Assembly: GCA_028583415.1 (NCBI GenBank) | Contig: CM053267.1 | Coordinates: forward strand, 1,488,001 to 1,552,000 | Source of the DNA: Protea cynaroides | Lineage: Eukaryota; Streptophyta; Magnoliopsida; Proteales; Proteaceae | Direction: 5' to 3' | DNA length: 64,000 nt | Shown: piece by piece, positions 8,252 through 19,018 of the stretch | How positions within the stretch are numbered: the first letter of the stretch is position 1 | How the letters are laid out: each line of letters begins with the position of its first letter | Notes under the pieces: model-generated | Told to the model about the DNA's origin: nothing | Database searches by the model: none | What the model saw: the letters and a program-made list of their open reading frames with translations, nothing else | Position numbers and translations under genes: made by a program

Positions 8252-10554
8252 TGTCACACCCCAATTCCACACTATTCAGAACGGTGTGATGAACCGCTAA
8301 TAAACCAACGATTCAACCAGGATCTCGAGAAGGCTATATCCGTGTTATATAAACTCCCATACATCCATAATCATAATCAGAGTAAATACACAATAGCAGA
8401 AGTTTTATAATAAAATGAACTGAGAATCTACTGTGATATTAATATTTAAATAGAAAATTATTTTGTATCAACTGAGACATAAGTAAATATCAAATACATG
8501 TCCATAACAAATCCAAGTAAAGAAAACTAGAAAATATCTAATCGAATACACATGAGTTGCATTCGCAAGAGGAGTCATGTGTATCCACTTCAGCTTCAAC
8601 CTCCATCGCCGCTATGTTCCCGTACGCTGGAGCATTCATATAATCTTCAACGATATAACCTGCATCATCAACTAAAAATATTCGACGTCGAGGGGTGAGC
8701 ACAAATCACGGCTCAGTGAGTAGACAAAACAATGCAACATTACATATGCATGCAATCAATTCATATCTTTGGTCTGGTTTATAGTTTGCAATGCGCAATA
8801 GAAAGGTTGGGTGGTCAAAGGTTAACGTTTATTGACCCCGCCTCTATACACAGGGTGTGGAAGTCCGCCCGAAGGTTAACGTTTATTGTCATTCCCATCC
8901 ACCCTAATCATGAACATTATATAACAAAGTATAACGTTTATTGCTATATAGTGTCATACCAACACGTAAGCCCCTGCTGGCGAGGGCTTGCAAATTGGGC
9001 TCGCAACTAACCAATCCTAATGCCAAACAGTGTATCCAAAGCCTCACCCCAGCATCCCTCAGAATGTCCATAGAGATAGAGCTAAGGCCCCCCGGTAGAG
9101 TCAGAGACTACAAGGATCGAGACCACCTCCCCTGATACTCTACGACATAATAGTTCTGCTAAAATAATGGCGATACGACGATGCTAGTGCACAAGACTTA
9201 AGTTAGAGATAGAGCTAAAGTACTGAGACCTGCCAAAGGTTAATGTTTATTGACGTTCCCATCACACCTCCCCTGATACTCGCTCGCATCAAGTACACCA
9301 ACCACACACATACAATCACATGCCTATTCCTATCATCATCATCATCAAGTTATAAACAATAAAGTAAATATGCATGAACAAATAATAGAAATATTGGATG
9401 GCCTGTTGTATGCACATTACAAACATATTCGCATAGAATCAAACATGGCATTGGACTCAAGAAAATAGAAAACAGTTTCTTATTAATCAATTAGTTTAGA
9501 GTTCTGTTTCCTCACCTTAGCTTGCTAATAGATACTTTTCTAAGCTTTAGAATCACCTTTATAATGTTATTATATTGCTAGAAGACCTAACAAAGTCGAT
9601 AGAATTTAATTAGAATTAATTCTGAATTTAAAAACCATTCTGTAAACTGAGGGTCGGAGGTAGGGTCGGGGTCCTGATCGACCCTGGGTGCGACCCTCCC
9701 CAACTCTGAACTTTCCGAACACTGAGAGTCGATAGTTAGGAACACCTAGGGTCGGATGGTCATCGACCCTCGATGCGACCCTCGGTGTATTTTTGTCAAT
9801 TTTTCTCCTTTTAGTCCATTCTTCGTGTTTGGGGTCCTTTGGTTTGCTCCTACCGTCCATTCAACATGCATTCCTTCGTCTAGAACGATGAATCATCCCC
9901 CTAAATAGCTTTCATGTATTCTCCCATGGTTTTCTATAAAATCCTAACCATGGATTGATGGTTTGGGTTTCCCCGAGATTATATTCTCATTAATATCTAT
10001 CCTAAGGTCTGTAGAAACTTATGAAATTAGTATCCATACCTGAGAAGAATACCCCTTCTCTGCAACTCTTCTCTTTTTGCTAAACTCTCTTCCTTGCTTT
10101 TCTTTTTCTTCTTTTCCTTCTCTTATCTTTCTCTCAATTCAATTAGGGTTGTGAAAGGAGTGAAAGAGGCTTAGGGACGTCCTTTAAATAGAGTAGGAAC
10201 ATCCTAAAATAAGTCCCTTTGAGATTAGGAAAGAATCCAAATCGAAAATCTAAAAATTTCCAAATTTCAGTGTCGACGACAACTGAGGGTCAATGGGAGG
10301 GTCGATGATCCCGTCGACCCTAGGTTTCTAATGAGTCCGACCCTCCCTTCAAAATTGAGGGTCTGATTTTTTGTCTTGGGGGGTCCGACCCTCCTTGGCT
10401 GGGTATGCAACCCTCCCCCTAATTAAGTGTTTTTGGGTCGATTTGATACTTGGGATCTCGATCTCCTTCATGCCCTTGGTCCATTTGACTCGACCATGAC
10501 GGGTAAACCTGGTTCAAGGTGATAAGACGGGGTTAGATTGACATGGGTCTTACA
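8252..10554 (-). repeat. 5' LTR of element B (2303 bp)
   Basis: TGTCACACCCC to GGTCTTACA. TATA-like TTTAAATA at 10183-10190. GGGTCGA clusters in U3 (about 10285-10440) and R-U5 (about 9645-9790). It carries the AAGGTTAACGTTTAT word, as in LTRs A and E; some copies are decayed (for example TATAACGTTTATTG near 8929). Confidence 0.93.
8538..8672 (-). other. Conserved LTR reading frame, copy in LTR-B
   Basis: 45 codons including stop, open, with the SCECNSCVFD end intact (see 54814-54948). Confidence 0.5.
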
Positions 10555-11414
10555 ATCTCTATCTTCGTACGAGGACGCACCAGAGCGTTCCTCTCATCAT
10601 CACTGACCTGAGCATCCCGCATGCCCATCCTATAGATGGCCTCCCAGTCCAGCACCGATGAGAAGGTCTTCTCCTAAATCCTCTCATCCACTAAATCAAC
10701 ACCTAGGCGGGTGAGCAGAGTAGTGACCAGACATCCATAGGGCAGGTTGCCTATCTGACCAGGCAGTGTAGCACGGATCATCGTCCTCATGATATTATAA
10801 GGAAGGCAAATAGGCTGCCTAGTGCAGATACAGTAGAGTACGTATTGAGTCAATTGGGAGATCCTCTCATAGTGTCCACTCTGGGGTATCAGGTTATGCT
10901 GGATGATCTTGCAGCACACCCGAGGCTCTGGACGTAGGTTGATCGCTTTCATCTCCCAGTGATCATCTTTGATAAGCTGACTGTCAATCTTAGCACACAT
11001 CTCCAAGGAAAGGAACTGGGGCTCCCTGGGTGCACAGTACACTAGAGGGCCATCATTTGATATGCCCAGAAGATCAGCCAACTGTTGACAGTCAAAGGAA
11101 ATCTCTACCCCTTTGACGTAGCTCGTGATCCTGAGCTTCCTACCCCTCTCTGTGTCATTGCGATCCCCCACCACCTGGAGATTGCAATAGAACTGTCTCA
11201 CCAAATTTGGACGGGTGCACACATCCTAAGTGATCACAGGGAGCCAACCCATGTCACCAAATGCCCCCTCCACGTTGAACAAGGCTAGACTAGCCAAGTC
11301 TACACAGCGACCCCCCTCTACCTTCTTACGCTCATAGCGAGCATACTGAGCTTCGGCCTCGTTGGAGTGAAAACGAACTGGGTCATGAACCCTAGGAACT
11401 TTGGTACGAGCCAT
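10555..11414 (-). pseudogene. aORF of element C, C-terminus cut by element B
   Basis: Starts MARTKVPRVHDPVRF at 11414. It is antisense to element C. TAC to TAG in the WLPVIT-Y-D motif (near 11223) and CAG to TAG after DERI (near 10674) break it; the rest of the core is open (FYCNLQVVG, YVKGVEISFDCQQLADLLG, KIIQHNLIPQSGHYERISQLTQY). It continues past SDDERN to 10560, where element B is inserted. It is more divergent from the B/D/E copies than they are from each other, which fits C being an older insertion. Confidence 0.88.
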
Positions 11415-12455
11415 ATTATCTACCAAAACAAAGAAAACTGATAATAAATCAGTAAAGAGGAAAAATTTAAAAATTTTGGCATTATAACGGTATAAATTGG
11501 TCAAAAACCTCACTTTTCACCCATACACTTGGGCAGGAGGACTTACATAGGTTCTAAACCATCCTGCAAGGCTCATACAATTTGAAATATAAATTTGAAA
11601 GATCGAATTTAAAGAAATTTCAATAAATTCAAAAAATCTCAAAAATTAGGTCAAAAATGGAAATTTTCAAGTTTCTCGATAACCAATCGATGAAACTCGA
11701 ATATTTTTGAGGGCTTTCCTCCATTGCGTGACCAATAGCAAAATCCCCCAATAAAAATTAATTTTTTACTGTTAGAAAAATTTTAATTTGAAGAAAACAA
11801 TGTAAATGGGCAAAAACCTAGTTAGAAAGCTTTAAAAACATGAAACAGTAAGAGAGCATACCTGAAGAGAAAGAGTGGTAGTCACGAATGGAAGATATGA
11901 TCACTAAAGAGGTAGGGGTCGTTACTGTAGCAACTCAGAGGAATGAGTTGAGTTGGAAGAGAGGAGAAAGAATGGGAAATGAATAAAAAATCGGGTTTAA
12001 AAACCTGATTCTGGGTCATAGGGTCGCAGAGTTTGACCAAAACATGCGACCCTACGTTAAACCCTACCATCGACACTAGCCTCTCGGTGATCTGATAGAG
12101 AACTATGGGTTGGACCTAGGGTCGGACAACTACCGACCCTACCATCGACCCTAAGCTCTCGGTGATCTGACAGAGAACTAGGGGTCGGACCTAGGGTCGG
12201 ACATATACCAACCCTACCATCGACCCTAGGCTCTCGGTAAGCTGACAGTGATTCTCAGGGTTGCATACCCTGGGGTCACATAATGACCGACCCTACCATC
12301 GACCCTACGATGGATAATTCAGTATTTTGTCAGAAAGATCTAAAAATTTTGAATTTATATTGATTAGTTGGATGTTTGATCGAAGAACAACTTCTATTGA
12401 ATGCCTCACATGTGCTATGATTGTTTATAGACACTACCATCATCAGAACAGAAAA
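11415..12455. promoter_or_regulatory. Divergent region between aORF and gag, element C
   Basis: Holds the aORF 5' UTR intron on the minus strand (11420-11861, 442 bp; donor CTTCAG|GTATGC, acceptor GGTAG), a dense GGGTCG/CGACCC cluster at about 12010-12310, and on the plus strand the acceptor TTGTTTATAG at 12430, 25 nt before the gag ATG. The donor of that leader intron would be in C's 5' LTR, off-window. A long internal repetition of TCGACCCTA(G) plus CTCTCGGTGATCTGACAG occurs at 12070-12250. Confidence 0.5.
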
Positions 12456-13718
12456 ATGGCTGGGCGAAGAGTGACCAGACAAAGCCGTAACTCTATTCCG
12501 CCACCACCACCTGTGGAGGAAGACAGCCATATACATCTTGAGACATAGGAGAATCTAAACACGGCACCGCCCGTAGCTAATGGCCAGACAAATCCTACTA
12601 ACTTGCCAGCCCCACCTACGGATCTGGCTACGGCGGTAATGAACTTGGCACAACAGCTGTAGAAAATACAACATGTACAATCTAATATGCAAGCTGCCAA
12701 AGGCATGGCTTTTTCAGCTACACATACGACACCGATGCCAACAGGATAGGCAAGCACAGTACCAGGGGGAAGTAACACGGTACCCCATGCACCACAAACA
12801 CCAGTCATGCAGGCTCAAGTGCAGAACCCTGAATAGCTCATGGTGGTTATCAGTACCAACCACCTATGTATGGGGCCTATACTCCGTATCAGCTGGACCA
12901 CTCCAGACTGGTCGAGCATTTTCTGAAAATGAAGCCCAAAGAATTTAATGGCAAGCCAGCAGATCCTTTGTGTCCAGCACACTGGGTCGACGAAATGGAG
13001 AGAAATTTCATGATGATGACAGTTAACGTGGAAGAGAAAGTACTGTGTGCAACATTCATGCTGAAAGGCGATGCACACCACTAGTGGAAGTCCACACAGA
13101 CTTATCTGTTAACGAAGCACACCCACTTAACCTGGGATATATATAAAGAGGCATTCTTTGAAAAGTACTTCCCTATAAGTTTCAGAGACTCTATGGAGAG
13201 AGAGTTCCTGAGTTTATATCAGAGACAGATGACTGTCGATGCATATCAACAGCATTATGAGGAGTTGTTCTTCTTTGCGCTAGTCAGTATGCATGAAGAA
13301 GATACGAAGACCCAAGCTTCATCATGGGACTTAGGGGAAGCATACGTGAACATGTTCTGGGACTTGAGAAGAAAGTCTACAATGAAGCGGTACAAATTGC
13401 TCGAGTGATAGAGTCGAGCCAGAAAGAGAGCTACTTTGCTCAAAATAGGGGTATAAAAAGGCCTAATGGGAATTCTTAGAACGGAGGGAACACCAAGACA
13501 TTCAAACCCTTCCGTACTCAAGGCTTTAATGCTGGACCCAAGACTCCTCTAGCAGCCCCACTGCAACCAAAGCAAAGTAGTGAAGGAATAAGGTTTTAAC
13601 TGCAACCAAGCGGGACATATTTCAAGGGAGTGCCCTAAGCCCAGCAAGCAGCTACAGCAAGGAAGAGTTTATGCTGTTCCATCCGAGGATGCTGCCGCAT
13701 CACCAGATGTTGTCACAG
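12456..13718 (+). pseudogene. gag of element C
   Basis: Starts MAGRRVTRQSRNS, then PPPPPVEE, and stops early at 12546-12548. Later recognisable pieces: QLDHSRLVEHFLKMKPKEFNG and PAHWVDEMERNF (12866-13081), ended by TGG to TAG at 13082-13084; MEREFLSLYQRQM onward (13193-13408), frameshifted near 13310. The zinc knuckle near 13590 has lost its first Cys (GFNCNQAGHISREC). Several other indels occur. The gene is clearly dead, more decayed than gag of E or F. Confidence 0.88.
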
Positions 13719-13787
13719 GTATGACCTGAACCTTTTAAATTGTGTTCCATTGTATGAGCATTTAGACTAAATTAAAACAAATCACAG
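13719..13787 (+). other. Candidate 69-nt gag/pol intron, element C
   Basis: GTCACAG|GTATGACC ... AAATCACAG|GTATCG. Removal joins VVTG in frame to IVPINGIPARVLFD. The intron holds the Gag stop. Both ends are conserved with B and D. Confidence 0.6.
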
Positions 13788-15290
13788 GTATCGTACCTAT
13801 TAATGGCATTCCTGCCAGAGTGCTCTTTGATTTTGGAGCTACTTATTCTTTTATATCTGTGTCATTTGGAAAGAAACTAAATCTACCCCTCAAATCTTTA
13901 AACTACAAATTGCCTGTATGATCGCCTATGGGATTAGAAGTGACATTAGATAAAGGTTATGGGCCATGCCCAGTTCTTATTGACGAGAAGACTTTGGATG
14001 CAACCTTGATTCAACTTGAGATGGCAGACTTTGATGTCATCTTGGGAATGGACTGGTTAGCCCGGCATTCTACAAATCTATATGTGTAGAAAAGAAGTTG
14101 ACATTTAAAGACAAGGAAGGAGCAGAGTTTACTTTTGCGGGAACCAAACTTCCCCGTAAACGAAAACTCATCATCTCTGCATTAAAGGCTAGGAAATGCC
14201 TTGAGAAAGGAGGAGTTGGGTATCTAGTCTCAGTGGTCGACCTCACCAAGTAAGCACCACGAATGGAGGATATTGATGTGGTGCGTGACTTTCCAGATGT
14301 ATTTCCTGAAGAACTACCAGGACTACCACCCGACCGAGCTACAGAGTTTGTTATAGATCTGATACCCGGAGCCACACCAGTATCTAAAGCACCCTATCGA
14401 ATGGCTCATACTGAACTGAAGGAATTAAAAGTACAGTTACAGGAACTACTGGACAAGGGGTACATCAGACCTAGCATATCACAATGGGGAGCGCCAGTAT
14501 TATTCGTAAAGAAGAAGGACGGTAGTGTTCGACTATGTATAGACTACTGGGAACTGAATAAGCTGACAATCAAGAATCGGTACCCATTGCCTCGGATTGA
14601 TGACTTGTTCAATCAATTGCAAGGTGCCAAGGTGTTCTCCAAGATCGATCTTCGGTCAGGATACCATCAGTTGAAGATTAAGGACAATGATATTTCCAAG
14701 ACAGCATTCAGAACAAGATATGGACATTATGAATTTTTGGTCATGTCTTTTGGATTGACTAACGCACCAGCAATGTTTATGGAACTTATGAATCAGGTAT
14801 TCCATGTTATGTTGGATACGTCGGTTATTGTATTTATTGATGATATATTGGTCTACTCCAAGGACAAGGAAACTCATATTATGAATCTAAGAGCCGCTTT
14901 GCAGCGATTACGAAAAGAGATGCTTTATGCCAAATTTAAAAAGTGTGAATTTTGGCTAAATGAAGTTTCTTTCTTAGGCCATGTTGTCTCCACTGAAGGA
15001 ATTAAAGTGGACCCTATCATGATTGAAGCCATTGTGAAGTGGGAAGCACCGAAGAGTGTTACAGAAATTAGAAATTTTCTAGGTCTAGCTAGGTATTACC
15101 GACGATTCGTGGAAGACTACTCCAGAATCGTCGTACCGCTCACCAGTTTGACTAAGAAAGGAGAGAAGTTTGTTTGGACTGACAAATGTGAGAATAGTTT
15201 CCAAACATTGAAGGCAAGATTGATATCTTCTCCCATCTTGACTATTCCTATTCCAGGACAACAATTTATTTTATACACTGATGCATCTGG
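13788..15290 (+). pseudogene. pol of element C, part 1: protease, RT, RNase H start
   Basis: The protease catalytic triad is altered: DSGA reads DFGA (near 13831). A frame break occurs at about 14085 (after the ARHSTNL region), and GAA to TAA falls at about 14251 (TK-stop-AP). From 14263 an open frame carries the RT: PDVFPEELPGLPPDRA, VRLCIDYWELNKLTIKNRYPLPRIDDLF, FSKIDLRSGYHQLKI, FRTRYGHYEFLVMSFGLTNAPA and the catalytic box FIDDILVYSKD. The RNase H begins at FILYTDASG and is cut at 15290 by element D. RT itself has no stop here, but the polyprotein is broken on both sides. Confidence 0.9.
15286..15290. repeat. Target-site duplication of element D, left copy
   Basis: TCTGG, matched at 39043-39047. 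It falls in the TDASG codons of C's RNase H. Confidence 0.95.
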
Positions 15291-15655
15291 TGCAAGACCC
15301 GTGTCAATCTAACCCGGTCTTATCACCTTGAACCAGGTTTACCCATCATGGTCGAGTCAAATAGACTAAGGGCGTGAAGGAGATCGAGATCCCAGGTATC
15401 AAATCGACCTTAAAACACTCAATTTAAGGGGAGGGTCACATACCCAGCTAAGGAGGGTTGGACCCCCCAAAACAGAAAGTCAGACCCTCTGTTTTACAGG
15501 GAGGGTCAGACAACTTAAGAACCTAGGGTCGACGGGATCATCGACCCTCCCATCGACCCTCAGTTGCCTCCAAAACTGAAATTAAGAAATTTCCTAATTT
15601 TCGATTTGGATTCATTCCTAATCTCAAAGGGACTTATTTTAGGATGTCTCTACTC

Positions 15656-15663
15656 TATAAATA
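15656..15663 (+). promoter_or_regulatory. TATA box of LTR-D
   Basis: TATAAATA, followed about 25-30 bp later by the C/T-rich start of R (CTCTTTCACTCC). Conserved at the same offset in the 3' LTR (37162-37169), in C (53383-53390) and, reversed, in G (58017-58024). Confidence 0.75.
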
Positions 15664-17127
15664 GGACGTCCCTAAGCCTCTTTCACTCCTTTTACAACCC
15701 TAATTGAATTGAGAGAAAGAGAAGAGAAGGAAAAGAAGAAGAAGAGAAGCAAGGGAGAGATGAAAGCAAAAAGGAGAAGAGTTGTAGAGAAGGAGTATTA
15801 TTCTCAGGTATGGATACTAATTCCATGAGTTTCTACAGACCTTAGGTTAGATAATGATAAAAGTATGATCTCGAAGAAACCCAAACCATCAACCCATGGT
15901 TAGGTTTTCATAGAAAACTATGGGAGATTACATGAAAGCAATCTAGGTGGATGATTCATGGCTCTAGACCATGGAATGAATGTTGAATGGACTGTAGGAG
16001 AAAGCCATAGGACCCCAAACACGATGAATGGACTAAAAGGAGGGAAATTGACCAAAATCCACCGAGGGTCGCAGAGAGGGTCGATGACCATCTGACCCTA
16101 TGTGATCCTGAGGATCGACCTTCAGTGTTCGAGAAGTCCAAAATGGGGAGGGTCGCACCCAGGGTCAATCATGACTCCGACCCTGCCTCCGACCCTCAGT
16201 TAACAGAATAGTTTTTAAATTCTGAATAAATTCTAATTAAATTCTATCGACTTTGTTAGGTCTTCTAGTAATATAATAACATTATAAAGGTGATTCTAAA
16301 GCTTCGAAGATGATCTATTAACAAGTTAAGGTGAGGAAACAAGACCAAAACTAATTGGTTAATAATAAACTACTTTTCTTTTCTTGAGTCCAATGCTATG
16401 CTTGATTCTATGCGAATATGCTTGTAATGTGCATTCAACATATCATCCAATATTCCTGCTATTATTGTTCATGCATATTTAACTTTGTTTACTTATAACA
16501 TGACGATGATGAGTTGATACTAGGAATAGGCATGTGAATGTTTGTGTGTGGTTAGTGTGCTTGATGCGAGTAGGGCATCAGGGGAGGTGTTATGCGGTGT
16601 TTAATCTGGACACTTTAGCTCTATCTCTGACTCAAGTCTTGTGCATTAGCATCGTCGTATCGCCATTACCTTAGCAGAACTATTGCGACATAGGGCATCA
16701 AGGAGGGTCTCGGTCCTTGAGTCCTATACTCTACCGGTGGGCCTTAGCTCTATCTCTACGGGTGCTCTGAGGGATGCTGGGGTGAGGCCTTGGATACATT
16801 GTTTAACATTAGGATTGGTTAGTAGCGAGCCCCATTTGCAGCCCTAGCCATTAGGGGTTCATTTGTTGGTATGGAGTTGTGCATCGATAAATGCGACCTT
16901 CATTGTACAATGTTCATTGGGGTGCTGTGGGCGACGGTGAGAGTCATCGGGCGTATCCACACTCTCGTGCATAGAGGTGCGGCGGCCACCTATCCTTTCT
17001 ATAGCACAATGCAAACGTAAAACCAGACCAACGATATGAATTGATTGCATGCATATGTATTGTTGCATTGTTTTGTTTGCTCACTGAGCCATGATGTGTG
17101 CTCACCCCTCGACGTTGAATTTTTTTA

Positions 17128-17262
17128 GTTGATGATGCAGGTACAACCGTTGAAGATTATATTAATGCTCCAGAGTATGGGAACGTTGCAGCGATGGTAG
17201 TTGAAGCTGAAGTGGATACACATGACTCCTCTTACGAGTGCAACTCATGTGTATTCGATTAG
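17128..17262 (+). other. Conserved LTR reading frame, copy in 5' LTR-D
   Basis: Open, 45 codons with stop; the first Cys of the motif is Tyr (SYECNSC). See 54814-54948. Confidence 0.5.
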
Positions 17263-17551
17263 ATATTTTTCTAGTTTTCTTTATTTGGATTTATTAAAGA
17301 CATGTATTTTATATTTATTTATGTCTTAGTTGATACAGAATAATTTGTTATTTAAATATTAATATCACAATAGATTCTCAATTCGTTTTACTATAAGACT
17401 TTCGCTATTATATATTTTCCCTGATTATGAATGTGAATGTATGGGGTTCAGATAACACGGATATAGCCTACTCGAGATCCTGGTTGAACCGTTGGTTTGT
17501 TAGCGGTTCATCACACCATTCTGAATAGTACGGAATTGGGGTGTGAGAACT

Positions 17552-17564
17552 TGGTATCAAAGCA
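17552..17564 (+). other. Primer-binding site of element D (tRNA-iMet)
   Basis: TGGTATCAAAGCA, one mismatch (G to A) from the initiator tRNA-Met complement. Confidence 0.92.
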
Positions 17565-17827
17565 TCTCAGGCCTTGTCCGTCGACCTAGCATACATTCAA
17601 GACAATTGTGAATTGAGATAGGATAAAAGTAAAAAAAAGTAATATTAACACACTATAAGCACAAGTGATGTTTGAGACCAAACTGAAAAGAAAATAATGC
17701 ATCTATTAAAGGAAGAACAAATTTAAATACAATGTGAAAGAAACAAACGTATATACATAGCTAAAACAGAGTACAGTCCACAACCCAGACAGTTACTCTA
17801 TACTATAAAGAAAGAGAAAAGATACAA
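17565..17827. other. aORF 3' region of element D
   Basis: Non-coding gap between PBS and the antisense aORF stop, homologous to 7976-8235 and likely holding the antisense poly(A) site. No gene seen. Confidence 0.45.
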
Positions 17828-19013
17828 TCATGAAGCTGGAGGCGATGGAGGAGGCGGCGCCTCACGATCTCTGTCATAGTCCTCAGCGTAGACTCTAGTC
17901 AACCAGGCTATCTGAGTCTGGGTCGTCTGCAGACTAGCTGTAAGATCAGCTACCCGCTGATCAGTACGGTGCTGAGCCTCCATGAGCTCTCCCATCCTCA
18001 TGGCTGATGTCCACTGGAAGTCTAGTAGCTCATCCACTCTCACCCGCTGAGCATCTAGTAACTCTCCCATCCTCATGTCTGATGTACACTGGGCGTCTAT
18101 GAACTCATCCACTCTCACACGTTGAGCGTCCAGCAACACCTCCATCCTCAGATCAGATCTGCGCTGAGCCTCTCTGATCTCATGCAACATCTCCATCATA
18201 TCAGAAGGTGGGCGTGAAGGACCAGCCGCATGGGAAGGACAAGTCTCAGGTGCAGGATCCACCGCAGAAGAAGTACCAACTCCAGCCGCATGCGTAGGTG
18301 AAGGCGGTGGTATCGAGTCGACATCCATATACATGCGGTCATCATCATCAGCAGGATCCGCATGAGGTCTAGCAGCGGCAGCAGCTGCGTCAGCATCAGC
18401 AATCTCGATGCGTGTGTGAGGGCGCACCATCTCGTTCCTCTCCTCGTCACTAACTTGGGCATCCCGCATGCCCATCTTGCAGATAGCCTCCCAATCGATA
18501 GGCGACAAGAAGGTTTTCTCCTGAATCTTCTCATCCACCAAATCAACCCCCCAGGCGAGTAAGCAGGACTGTGATCATACGTCCATAGGGTAGATTAGCC
18601 CTATGACTGGGCAATGTGGCACTAATCATAGTCCGCAGGATGATGTACGGTAGGCAAACGGGTTGTCTAGTGCAGATACTGTATAGCAGATACTGGGTCA
18701 GCTGAGAAACCCTCTCGTAATGGCCAGTCTGTGGAATCAGATTATGCTGAATAATCTTGCAGAAGACCCGTGGAGCTGGACGCATGTAACAAGCTCTCAT
18801 CTGGAAGCTATTAGGTCGTAGCAACTGACTGTCGATCTCTGCCCTCATCTCCATGGAAACAAACAGGGGCTCTCCAGGCACACAGTAAACCATAGGGCCA
18901 TCATAGGAAATGCCCAATAGATCGGCCAACTGCCGATAATCAAAAGAAATGTTCACTCCCTTTACATAGCTAGTGAAGCGTAGCTCGTGACCCCTATCCA
19001 CATCATTGTAATC
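17828..19013 (-). pseudogene. aORF of element D, C-terminal piece (element E side)
   Basis: Continues from 30975-31218 across element E. Core motifs are intact (YVKGVNISFDYRQLADLLG, KIIQHNLIPQTGHY, ICTRQPVCLPY). The only internal lesion is one extra G in the run at 18547-18552 (six instead of five), which shifts frame at RLGG-VDLVDEK. The downstream frame (17828-18541) keeps the acidic DDDDR, Pro-rich linker and three units of a roughly 23-residue coiled-coil repeat (RMxELLDAQRVRVDEL), more than in B or A. Confidence 0.9.
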
Positions 19014-19018
19014 CCCCA
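19014..19018. repeat. Target-site duplication of element E, left copy
   Basis: CCCCA, matched at 30970-30974, inside D's aORF (VVG codons). Confidence 0.95.

Larger units (their letters stand above)
5753..10039 (-). other. Candidate leader intron of the gag-pol transcript, element B (4287 nt)
   Basis: Donor CTCAG|GTATGG in R-U5 (first base 10039), about 150 nt after the TATA box. Acceptor ATGATTTTCAG|GCACC at 5753, 24 nt before the gag ATG. Splicing would remove most of R-U5, the PBS and the whole antisense aORF from the Gag mRNA, while unspliced RNA would serve as genome. Same design in D, E and F. Inference only. Confidence 0.5.
3712..10554 (-). mobile_element. Element B: Tekay-like retrotransposon, 5' two-thirds
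   Basis: Minus strand: 5' LTR (8252-10554), primer site, aORF on the + strand, gag, protease and the start of RT, interrupted by element A at 3711. Its remaining pol and 3' LTR must lie left of A. It is inserted in the aORF of element C: at its right end C's aORF resumes directly at 10555. The expected duplication is ATCTC (10555-10559), partner off-window. Host and insert lie in opposite orientation. Confidence 0.9.
15291..17548 (+). repeat. 5' LTR of element D (2258 bp)
   Basis: TGCAAGACCC to GGTGTGAGA (TGTA and TGACA mutated). TATA box TATAAATA at 15656-15663; leader splice donor CTCAG|GTATGG at 15808. GGGTCGA-type clusters in U3 (15430-15560) and R-U5 (16065-16200). Paired with 36797-39042. 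Confidence 0.95.

Noticed and set aside
9606..9860. 84-codon frame with RGSRPGSG-like residues in LTR-B
   Set aside because: Produced by the GGGTCGA word cluster in the LTR; not in frame in other LTRs.
12443..12808. 121-codon minus-strand frame opposite gag of element C
   Set aside because: It is a shadow of the gag coding strand, absent as an open frame opposite the other gag copies.
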